Shown here piece by piece: positions 1 through 5,164 of a stretch of 5,180 nt of DNA. The DNA comes from Candidatus Bathyarchaeota archaeon (GTDB taxonomy: Archaea > Thermoproteota > Bathyarchaeia > TCS64). Every line of letters starts with the position of its first letter. Within the stretch, counting starts at the first letter, position 1. Below the pieces are notes generated by a model. That model was given only the letters and a program-made list of their open reading frames with translations, was not told the origin of the DNA and did no database searches. The translations under genes and the position numbers were made by a program. Location of the stretch: assembly GCA_030613835.1 (NCBI GenBank), contig JAUWLH010000127.1, positions 1 to 5,180 on the forward strand, read 5' to 3'.

Positions 1-294
1 ATCGAGACTCTAGAGGCTCCATTGCCGCTTCTCATCACCGTCAGCAAGGATATCAATCAGCCAAGACTGGCAACACTGAGGGGACGCCTCAAGGCAAAGA
101 AGGCTGAATTCAAGGAGATCACCAACGCCGATCTGCGACTACCCCCCGAGGAGATAGGTCTGGACGGCAGCTACACCCGTGTAGTCAAGATATTCGAGCC
201 CGAGGTGCACCATGCAGGCGAGGTAGTACAGGGGACCACTGAGGAGCTCGTTGACGCGATCTTTGCCAAGCTACAGGAGTGCAAGGTGATCTAG
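1..294 (+). CDS. etfB: Electron transfer flavoprotein beta subunit (EtfB), C-terminal part, 5' end cut by window edge
   Basis: The reading frame is open from base 1 (ATC GAG ACT ...) to the TAG at 292-294, giving the last 97 residues of a protein that is normally about 260 residues long. The TTG at 22 is not a real start, because family-like sequence (ETLEAPLPLLITVSKD) runs upstream of it. The EtfB hallmarks are the PLLITV segment, the LRGRLKAKK basic stretch and TRVVKIFEPE near the C-terminus. EtfB pairs with EtfA to form a soluble flavoprotein that passes electrons between a dehydrogenase and NAD, ferredoxin or a quinone reductase. The stop codon directly abuts the etfA ATG, so the two are almost certainly co-transcribed and probably translationally coupled. 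The N-terminal nucleotide-binding part, which would show whether this is an NAD-using bifurcating type, lies outside the window. Confidence 0.93.
   Translation: METLEAPLPLLITVSKDINQPRLATLRGRLKAKKAEFKEITNADLRLPPEEIGLDGSYTRVVKIFEPEVHHAGEVVQGTTEELVDAIFAKLQECKVI
283..290 (+). promoter_or_regulatory. Shine-Dalgarno motif for etfA
   Basis: AAGGTGAT lies inside the last codons of etfB, four bases before the etfA ATG at 295. It matches the GGTGAT part of the sequence complementary to the archaeal 16S rRNA 3' end (AGGAGGTGAT). It supports the ATG at 295 as the start and fits translation of an internal operon gene. Confidence 0.6.
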
Positions 295-1482
295 ATGAGC
301 GCACCAGTTTACGTTGAAGACGGCTGCACCGGGTGCGGCCTGTGTGTCGCGGCCTGCCCCTTCGGGGCCATAGATATGGTGGACGGCGTCGCTGTGATAA
401 ACGAGGCGTGCAGGGCCTGCGGCGAGTGCGTCGATGCCTGCCCAGTCAGTGTCATATTCATGCGCGAGACCGAGGCAACGGTCTCTGAGGGCAAGGGAGT
501 TATGGTCTACGCCGAGATGAGCAACGGGAGTCTCCACAAGGTTAGTTTCGAGCTCCTCGGGAAGGCGCGGGACCTGGCGGCACAGTTGATGGAGCCGGTC
601 TACGCTGTCCGCGTGGGCTCGGGCGTAGAAGACGCGGCAAAACAACTTGTTGATAGGGGTGCGGACAAGGTTTTCGTCTACGACGACCCCGGCCTGGCAC
701 AGTTCAGGGACGACCCGTACAGTGACCTCCTGGCGGAGTGCTCCAACGAGGTGAACCCCAGCATATTCCTGGTGGGGGCCACAAGCATCGGCAGGAGCCT
801 GGGGCCCAAGGTAGCCGCGAAGCTCAAGACGGGGCTCACCGCTGACTGCACCAGCCTGGACATCGACCCTGACTCAGGGTTACTCCAGCAGACCCGCCCT
901 GCTTACGGGGGGAACATTATGGCCACCATCGAGACGACCAACAGCAGGCCCCAGATGGCCACAGTCCGGTACAAGATGTTCACGGAAGCAAAGCCGGTCG
1001 AGGCGCCCAAGGGCGAGATCATCAAGAAGCCAGTTGACATGGGCAAGCTAACCGACAGGGTCAAGATTCTGGGCTTCGAGAAGGCGGGCGAGCAGGTTAG
1101 CATAACCGACGCCGATATAATCGTCTCCGGCGGACTCGGCATGGGCGATCCCAGCGGCTTCGAGCTCATTCAAGAGCTGGCATCCGCATTAGGGGGCGCA
1201 GTAGGCGCAAGCCGTCCCACAATTGACGAGGGTTGGATCAATTACAGGCACCAGGTGGGCCTCAGCGGCAGGACTGTTCGTCCCACCGTTTACCTGGCGT
1301 GTGGTATCAGCGGAGCGGTCCAGCACCAGGCGGGCATGAAGACCAGCGACGTTATCATTGCCGTCAACAAGGACCCGGATGCGCCAATCTTCGGGATATC
1401 CAACTTGGGAGTGGTCGGGGACCTGTATGATGTGGTACCCGGTCTCGTAGAGAAGATCAAGGAGTACAGGAAAAATGCCTGA
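295..1482 (+). CDS. etfA: Electron transfer flavoprotein alpha subunit with N-terminal 2x[4Fe-4S] ferredoxin domain
   Basis: The 395-residue product has three parts. Residues 1-60 are a bacterial-type ferredoxin module with two CxxCxxCxxxCP motifs (C11, C14, C17, C21 and C39, C42, C45, C49), expected to hold two [4Fe-4S] clusters. Residues about 68-235 are the EtfA N-terminal domain. Residues about 265-390 are the FAD-binding C-terminal domain, with SGRTVRP (324-330), ACGISGAVQH (335-344), NKDPDAPIF (358-366) and GVVGDLYDVVP (372-382). Classical EtfA is about 310-330 residues and lacks the ferredoxin module. The extended form is known from LctC of Acetobacterium woodii and related Etf proteins, where it links the flavins to ferredoxin. 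The gene starts immediately after the etfB stop and its end overlaps the next gene by 8 bases, so the three products probably form one cytoplasmic complex. All eight cluster cysteines are present, so the module looks functional. Confidence 0.95.
   Translation: MSAPVYVEDGCTGCGLCVAACPFGAIDMVDGVAVINEACRACGECVDACPVSVIFMRETEATVSEGKGVMVYAEMSNGSLHKVSFELLGKARDLAAQLMEPVYAVRVGSGVEDAAKQLVDRGADKVFVYDDPGLAQFRDDPYSDLLAECSNEVNPSIFLVGATSIGRSLGPKVAAKLKTGLTADCTSLDIDPDSGLLQQTRPAYGGNIMATIETTNSRPQMATVRYKMFTEAKPVEAPKGEIIKKPVDMGKLTDRVKILGFEKAGEQVSITDADIIVSGGLGMGDPSGFELIQELASALGGAVGASRPTIDEGWINYRHQVGLSGRTVRPTVYLACGISGAVQHQAGMKTSDVIIAVNKDPDAPIFGISNLGVVGDLYDVVPGLVEKIKEYRKNA
1459..1464 (+). promoter_or_regulatory. Shine-Dalgarno motif for the glcD-like gene
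   Basis: AAGGAG sits inside the 3' end of etfA, ten bases before the ATG at 1475. It supports that ATG as the start even though it lies within etfA, and so supports the 8-base gene overlap. Confidence 0.6.
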
Positions 1483-2875
1483 GTTCAACCAGATAACGCC
1501 CGAGATAAGGGCAAAACTGGAGAAGATCGTGGGAAAGGGCAACGTGTCCAGCCTGAAGGAGGACTTGGACAAGCACGCCATCGATGAAAGCCCGCTAGAG
1601 CCACACCCACCGACGCTGGTGGTGACGCCAGCCAACACCCAGGAGGTGCAGAGGGTCCTCAGACTAGCCAACGCCGAGTTGATCCCAGTCACGCCACAGG
1701 GCTGCAGAACAGGATTGAGCGGGGCATCTCACCCTATACATGGTGGAATTGCCCTCAGCCTGGAGGGAATGAACAGTATAATCGAGATAGACGAGGACAA
1801 CCTGATGGCAACCGTTGAACCGGGAGTCCTGATCAACGATTTTCACGAGGCGACCGAGAAGCTGGGGCTCTACTACCCCCCTGACCCCGGCCAGGAGTCA
1901 GGCAGCATAGGGGGCAACATCTCCACCAACGCCGGCGGAATGCGCGCCATGAAGTACGGGGTCACCCGTGACTTCGTGAACGGGCTCGAGGTCGTACTTA
2001 CTAGCGGCGAGGTCATCCAAGTAGGGGGCAAAAACGTCAAGGACAGCACGGGTTACAGCCTCATCGATCTCATCATCGGAAGCGAGGGGACACTGGGAGT
2101 CGTCACCAAGGCGATCCTAAGGCTGATACCCCAACCCAAGTTCACCTCACTGATCTACGCGCCGTTCACGTCAACAATGGACGCAGTGAACGCTGTCAGG
2201 GAGATAATCAAACAAAAAATCGTGCCATTCGGCCTGGAATACATGCCACAGCATGCTGTGCTCATGGCGGAGAAGCACCTGGAAAGAAAACTCCCCGACA
2301 ACAGCCATCCCGCGTACCTCATAGTGGCAGTAGAGGCAAACAGCAAGGAGGAGCTTGATAGGCAACTGGAGACCGCCGGTGAGGCCTGTATCGAGATGGG
2401 GGCGGTTGACGCTTACATCGCGGACAACGCACAGCGCCAGAGCCAGATCTGGGAGGCAAGGAAATGCCTGTTCGACGCATATATGGCAACCTACATGCTG
2501 GATGAGGCGGACATCTGCATACCCCGAAGCATGATTCCTGATTATGTGGAGCGAGCGGAGGAGATAGGGGAGAAACACGGAGTGCTGCTGGTCCCGGTGG
2601 GACACGCGGGAGACGGGAACCTACACTACTTCATCATCAAGAAGGACGAGACCCCCGAGGAGGACTGGGATGAACTGATGGAGGCGGCGTTGAGCGACCT
2701 CATCGACCTCTCTCTTGAGATGGGAGGCACCTCCTCAGGCGAGCACGGGCTTGGCTACACCAAGAGGCATTACTTGGAACGAGAGGTAGGACCTGCCCAG
2801 GTAGAGTTGATGAAGGGGATAAAAGCCACGTTTGATCCCAATGGGATACTGAACCCTGACAAGGTCTGGGTCTAG
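1475..2875 (+). CDS. glcD: FAD-dependent 2-hydroxyacid dehydrogenase, GlcD/LctD type (probable lactate dehydrogenase of an Etf complex)
   Basis: The 466-residue product is about the size of GlcD and LctD. Residues about 45-185 are the FAD_binding_4 (PCMH/VAO-type) domain, with VTPQGCRTGLSGA (72-84), PPDPGQ (135-140), GGNISTNAGGMRAMKYG (146-162) and IGSEGTLGVVTKA (201-213). Residues about 220-464 are the FAD-oxidase C-terminal domain, with GHAGDGNLH (376-384), SGEHGLG (421-427) and the terminal NPDKVW. By analogy with D-2-hydroxyglutarate dehydrogenase, H377, H384 and E423 should bind a divalent metal and H424 should be the catalytic base. The enzyme oxidises a 2-hydroxyacid to a 2-oxoacid and passes electrons to FAD. 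Its place directly after etfB and etfA (8-base overlap) points to Etf as acceptor, as in LctBCD. D-lactate is the favoured substrate from context, but glycolate or 2-hydroxyglutarate cannot be excluded. No signal peptide or membrane segment is visible. Confidence 0.93.
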   Translation: MPEFNQITPEIRAKLEKIVGKGNVSSLKEDLDKHAIDESPLEPHPPTLVVTPANTQEVQRVLRLANAELIPVTPQGCRTGLSGASHPIHGGIALSLEGMNSIIEIDEDNLMATVEPGVLINDFHEATEKLGLYYPPDPGQESGSIGGNISTNAGGMRAMKYGVTRDFVNGLEVVLTSGEVIQVGGKNVKDSTGYSLIDLIIGSEGTLGVVTKAILRLIPQPKFTSLIYAPFTSTMDAVNAVREIIKQKIVPFGLEYMPQHAVLMAEKHLERKLPDNSHPAYLIVAVEANSKEELDRQLETAGEACIEMGAVDAYIADNAQRQSQIWEARKCLFDAYMATYMLDEADICIPRSMIPDYVERAEEIGEKHGVLLVPVGHAGDGNLHYFIIKKDETPEEDWDELMEAALSDLIDLSLEMGGTSSGEHGLGYTKRHYLEREVGPAQVELMKGIKATFDPNGILNPDKVWV

Positions 2876-3285
2876 TACTCTCTGTACATCTCTGCCAGCG
2901 GGTGCCCCTTGCAGTAGAGGCCGAACGCCTTGTACCAGCCGAAGGGGCTCCTGTGAGCATCGATTCCCTCTGCCTTGAGCCTCTCCTCCAGGTCTGACAT
3001 GAATTTTTTCGCCCTCTTGGGGCTACCCAACTCGTGGCTCAGGTGTGCGTACGGGTGGAGGATCACGTTGTTGCACCCGATCCGCTCTGTGTCCACCTTG
3101 ATGTTCTTGACGTACTCCTCGATGATCTCCTCCTCCCTGTTGACGTCCTTCTTCTCGTAGCACGTGAAGCAGACCAGGATGTTCTCGTACTCGCCCTCCT
3201 TGGGGTAGGCCGGGTGCTCCGCCACGGGGGTCTCCTTGAGGGTCTTGAAGCTGAACTCTGAGCAATGAAGCTGTAAAACACGCAT
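2872..3285 (-). CDS. Free-standing archaeal ThrRS-type editing domain (Ser-tRNA(Thr)/D-aminoacyl-tRNA deacylase-like)
   Basis: The 137-residue product closely resembles the N-terminal editing domain of archaeal threonyl-tRNA synthetase (DTD-like fold) from its first residue (MRVLQLHCSEF) to CKGHPLAE near the end. Signature stretches are LHPYAHLSHEL (76-86) and SPFGWYKAF (113-121). H81, K119 and E132 align with the residues I recall as H83, K121 and E134 of the Pyrococcus abyssi domain, so the editing site looks intact. A full synthetase is about 600 residues, but here the frame ends in TAG straight after the domain, with no catalytic or anticodon-binding part. The likely role is hydrolysis of Ser mischarged on tRNA(Thr), working in trans with a synthetase encoded elsewhere. 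Deacylation of another aminoacyl-tRNA is possible. The gene lies 50 bases downstream of the alba-like gene and shares the CTAG at its stop with the convergent glcD. Confidence 0.88.
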   Translation of the reverse strand: MRVLQLHCSEFSFKTLKETPVAEHPAYPKEGEYENILVCFTCYEKKDVNREEEIIEEYVKNIKVDTERIGCNNVILHPYAHLSHELGSPKRAKKFMSDLEERLKAEGIDAHRSPFGWYKAFGLYCKGHPLAEMYREY

Positions 3286-3314
3286 ACTTATCCCGATGAA
3301 CTAATCTTAACGGG

Positions 3315-3321
3315 TTTTAAG
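3315..3321 (-). promoter_or_regulatory. Possible TATA box for the editing-domain gene
   Basis: CTTAAAA on the minus strand is centred about 33 bases before the ATG at 3285, in the 50-base gap after the upstream gene. With the usual archaeal TATA-to-start distance this would give a leader of about 7 bases. No good Shine-Dalgarno motif is seen; GGGAT is only a weak match. Co-transcription with the upstream gene is equally possible. Confidence 0.3.
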
Positions 3322-3335
3322 AGATTCTACAATGA

Positions 3336-3905
3336 TTAGATCTCTTTAGCAGCTGCCATGATCTTCTCGACCTGCGCCATGGTGAGTCTAGTCTTTAACG
3401 CTAGCTCCGATGGCTCGGAGTTTAACACCTTGGAGACAGTATCGTAGCCCGCCGACTTGAGCTTCTCCTCGGTGACCGCACCCACCCCACTGATCTTTGA
3501 TACATCGACAACCTCAACGACAGGCTCGGGCTCCGGTTCAGGCTCCATCCTGGGTGCCGGTGCACGCCTCTCCCTCCTCGGCGGTCTCCTATCACGCCTC
3601 TCCCTGGGCCTGAAGACCTCGGGTGGTACTACCGCGCTCCCTTTGACGAGTGTGATGGTCATGGTGGAAACGTTCCTTATACCCCTGTCGTCCTCGATCT
3701 TCTCTGTGCCGATGGTGATCTCGGGCTTCTCCATGCCATTCATGTATCTGTTCCTAGTGATCTCGGCAACATCGACGGCAGTCGTGATTGACCTGCCCCT
3801 TGCCTTGATCTGGATGACCTCATTGTGGTTGAAAGTAGCGAGCGTAGCCATAACGTAGGCCATGGCAGGCTTCCTGCCGATGTAGATAGTGTTATCCCGG
3901 CTCAT
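3336..3905 (-). CDS. Alba-family chromatin protein fused by a charged linker to a C-terminal helix-hairpin-helix domain
   Basis: The 189-residue product begins with a complete Alba domain (about 5-88), including IYIGRKPAMAYV (7-18), IKARGRSITTAVDVAEITRN (33-52) and VSTMTITLVK (79-88). Alba dimers coat DNA and also bind RNA. Residues about 89-128 form a low-complexity linker: first Arg/Pro-rich (11 Arg in 99-119), then a Glu-Pro repeat (121-128). Residues about 134-189 resemble the N-terminal HhH domain of RadA/Rad51, with ISGVGAVTEEKLKSAGYDTV (138-157) and a helical tail. Typical Alba proteins are only about 90-100 residues. R11 replaces Lys16 of Sulfolobus Alba, the lysine whose acetylation modulates DNA binding; the neighbouring lysine is kept as K12. 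Y54 replaces the interface residue Phe60. The likely role is nucleoid or nucleic-acid organisation with an added DNA-binding module. The function of the fusion is inferred. Confidence 0.92.
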   Translation of the reverse strand: MSRDNTIYIGRKPAMAYVMATLATFNHNEVIQIKARGRSITTAVDVAEITRNRYMNGMEKPEITIGTEKIEDDRGIRNVSTMTITLVKGSAVVPPEVFRPRERRDRRPPRRERRAPAPRMEPEPEPEPVVEVVDVSKISGVGAVTEEKLKSAGYDTVSKVLNSEPSELALKTRLTMAQVEKIMAAAKEI

Positions 3906-3935
3906 TGTCGGTCAGGATGATCTATTTTTTCTCAG

Positions 3936-3944
3936 CCATAAAAG
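3936..3944 (-). promoter_or_regulatory. Possible TATA box for the alba-like gene
   Basis: CTTTTATGG on the minus strand is centred about 35 bases before the ATG at 3905 and preceded by purine-rich AAGGGATGGA, a possible BRE position. It predicts a leader of about 8-9 bases. No Shine-Dalgarno motif is seen before the ATG. Confidence 0.4.
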
Positions 3945-4004
3945 TCCATCCCTTATTTTCATCGAAAATTTACCCAACTCAGGGGAAAAAAGCGTTGAAC
4001 ACAT

Positions 4005-4012
4005 CTTATTTA
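4005..4012 (+). promoter_or_regulatory. Possible TATA box for the deacetylase gene
   Basis: CTTATTTA is centred about 27 bases before the ATG at 4036, which is the distance expected when transcription begins at the start codon (leaderless mRNA). It supports 4036 rather than 3889 as the start. Confidence 0.45.
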
Positions 4013-4035
4013 CCTTCAAAGACCACCCATTATTC

Positions 4036-4824
4036 ATGACTAATAGTTTCTGGCCTGACGGCTACAAAGCATGCTTCAACCTAAGCTTTGACTACGATTC
4101 AAACAGCGCCCTCATGATGAGAGCACCCCTTGATATTGTAGCTCAGAGTCGTGGAAGATATGCGCCTAACGTAGCGATTCCCCGCATCCTTGATTTACTT
4201 GATGAATTGGAAATCAAAGCGACATTCTTCACACCAGGGTGGACAGTTGACCAGTTTACCGAGAGCTGTGAGGACATAGTTTCACGTGGCCATGAGATGG
4301 GAGCACACGGCTATCTTCATGAGAAACTTGGAGAGATAAGTCTGGAGAGCGAGAGGGGTGTCTTCCTGAAGGCCCTGGAGAGCTTCGAGAAGATAGGGGT
4401 AGAACCAACTGGTTTCAGGGCTCCTTATTGGCTCATCAGCGACAGGACTCTTAACCTGGTTCAGGAGCTGGGTTTCACCTATGACTCGAATTTCATGGAT
4501 CAAGATATGCCATATATGCTAAGGTGGAGGGGTCAAGATACGGGACTCGTTGAGTTACCAGTAGAATGGTTAATGGATGATTGGCCTCATTTTGAAACGC
4601 ATAGAATGAATCCCAAACAGGTGTGGAATATATGGAAACCTGAATGGGACGGAATCTACAGGCTTGGACGGTACTTCGGTTTAACATGTCATCCTCAATG
4701 TATTGGGAGAGTAAGCCGTCTTGGTATGCTTGAACGACTGCTGAGGGATGCTAAGGATAAGGGTGACGTCTGGTTCGCTACATGTGAAGAGGTTGCTCAT
4801 TGGACTAGAAGGAAATTAACATAA
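4036..4824 (+). CDS. Polysaccharide deacetylase-family (CE4, NodB-homology) protein, HpPgdA/PuuE-like
   Basis: From ATG 4036 the product is 262 residues. The frame continues upstream to an ATG at 3889, but that start overlaps the divergent alba-like gene and the extra 49 residues have no family features. Homology begins at once with WPDGYKACFNLSFDYD (6-21). CE4 motifs are SFDYD (17-21; D19 likely catalytic base, D21 likely metal ligand), HGYLH (91-95; H91 and H95 metal ligands), FRAPYW (127-132) and LTCHPQCIGR (216-225; H219 likely catalytic acid). GDVWFATCEEVAHW (243-256) is typical of the HpPgdA/PuuE-like branch. These enzymes hydrolyse amide or related C-N bonds: N-acetyl groups of amino sugars, or allantoin in PuuE. 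No signal peptide is seen, so it is probably cytoplasmic, and the substrate is unknown. Base composition is lower in GC than in the genes to the left. Confidence 0.92.
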   Translation: MTNSFWPDGYKACFNLSFDYDSNSALMMRAPLDIVAQSRGRYAPNVAIPRILDLLDELEIKATFFTPGWTVDQFTESCEDIVSRGHEMGAHGYLHEKLGEISLESERGVFLKALESFEKIGVEPTGFRAPYWLISDRTLNLVQELGFTYDSNFMDQDMPYMLRWRGQDTGLVELPVEWLMDDWPHFETHRMNPKQVWNIWKPEWDGIYRLGRYFGLTCHPQCIGRVSRLGMLERLLRDAKDKGDVWFATCEEVAHWTRRKLT

Positions 4825-4832
4825 CTCTTCTG

Positions 4833-4861
4833 GCGCGCGCATCAGATTATTTTGTGTGCGC
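4833..4861 (+). repeat. GC-rich inverted repeat after the deacetylase gene (possible hairpin or terminator)
   Basis: GCGCGCGCA (4833-4841) and TGTGTGCGC (4853-4861) can pair as a 9-bp RNA stem with two G-U pairs and an 11-base loop. It begins 9 bases after the deacetylase stop and lies ahead of the TATA box of the next gene. No T-tract follows it, so a classical terminator is not shown. Both arms are alternating purine-pyrimidine, which can favour Z-DNA. Confidence 0.45.
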
Positions 4862-4879
4862 TTATTCGATGTAAGTACA

Positions 4880-4887
4880 CTTTATAC
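4880..4887 (+). promoter_or_regulatory. TATA box for the RAM-domain gene, predicting a leaderless mRNA
   Basis: CTTTATAC is centred about 27 bases before the ATG at 4911, so transcription should begin at or next to the start codon. No Shine-Dalgarno motif precedes the ATG, as expected for a leaderless transcript. Confidence 0.55.
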
Positions 4888-4910
4888 GAAGTCATCTCTC
4901 TATTCAATGT

Positions 4911-5141
4911 ATGGCAATAGCATATGTATTACTAAACTCAGAACTAGGCAAAGGTTCTCAAGTAGAGTCATCATTAAAGGAAATAGCTGAAGTGAAGGAA
5001 GTTTACGGGGTCTATGGAGTTTATGATTTCATAGTAAAAATAGAAATGGAGACGATGTCTGAGCTTAAGGAAATAATCACAAACAAGATCAGACGAATAA
5101 GGGATATACGTTCTTCACTCACTTTGATCACAATTGATTAA
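4911..5141 (+). CDS. Stand-alone Lrp/AsnC-type ligand-binding (RAM) domain protein
   Basis: The 76-residue product is a single AsnC_trans_reg (RAM) domain with a beta-alpha-beta-beta-alpha-beta pattern: AIAYVLLNS (2-10), a helix around 15-26, EVYGVYGVYDFIVKIE (30-45) with the conserved GxYD turn, a helix SELKEIITNKIRRI (50-63), and a last strand SLTLITI (69-75). Full Lrp/AsnC regulators are about 150 residues with an N-terminal DNA-binding HTH, which is absent here; the ATG and its nearby TATA box leave no room for one. Stand-alone RAM proteins are common in archaea. They can form oligomers that bind amino acids or related effectors, and may modulate full-length Lrp partners, although direct function is usually unknown. 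The gene is on the same strand as the deacetylase, 86 bases downstream, with its own promoter. It is the most AT-rich gene in the window. Confidence 0.9.
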   Translation: MAIAYVLLNSELGKGSQVESSLKEIAEVKEVYGVYGVYDFIVKIEMETMSELKEIITNKIRRIRDIRSSLTLITID

Positions 5142-5164
5142 ACTGAACAAGCACATTCCTTATG

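Larger units (their letters stand above)
3906..4035. promoter_or_regulatory. Divergent intergenic region between the alba-like gene and the deacetylase gene
   Basis: This AT-rich stretch of 130 bases lies between the two divergent start codons, taking ATG 4036 as the deacetylase start. It contains one plausible TATA-like box for each direction and several A/T runs. It contains no recognisable gene. It marks the change from the GC-rich left part of the window to the AT-richer right part. Confidence 0.55.

Noticed and set aside
22..294. TTG at 22 as a start codon giving a 90-residue gene
   Set aside because: The frame is open to base 1 and the upstream residues match EtfB, so this is the tail of a longer gene.
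271..645. 124-residue minus-strand frame overlapping etfB/etfA
   Set aside because: It lies antisense to conserved etfA codons, shows no recognisable domain, and is explained by high GC.
1189..1692. 167-residue minus-strand frame across the etfA/glcD junction
   Set aside because: Both plus-strand proteins are clearly conserved here, and the antisense product has no family features.
2171..2605. 144-residue minus-strand frame inside glcD
   Set aside because: It is a shadow of the glcD reading frame with no recognisable motif.
2872..2874. TAG of the editing-domain gene read through (for example as pyrrolysine) into a full ThrRS
   Set aside because: Downstream sequence in this direction is antisense of glcD and encodes no ThrRS catalytic motifs.
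3457..3858. 133-residue plus-strand frame with a Gly-Ser repeat
   Set aside because: It is antisense to the alba-like gene. The Gly-Ser repeat is only the complement of the Glu-Pro repeat.
4825..4910. Small RNA or tRNA gene in the gap with the CG hairpin
   Set aside because: No cloverleaf or T-loop sequence is visible; only one short imperfect stem is present.
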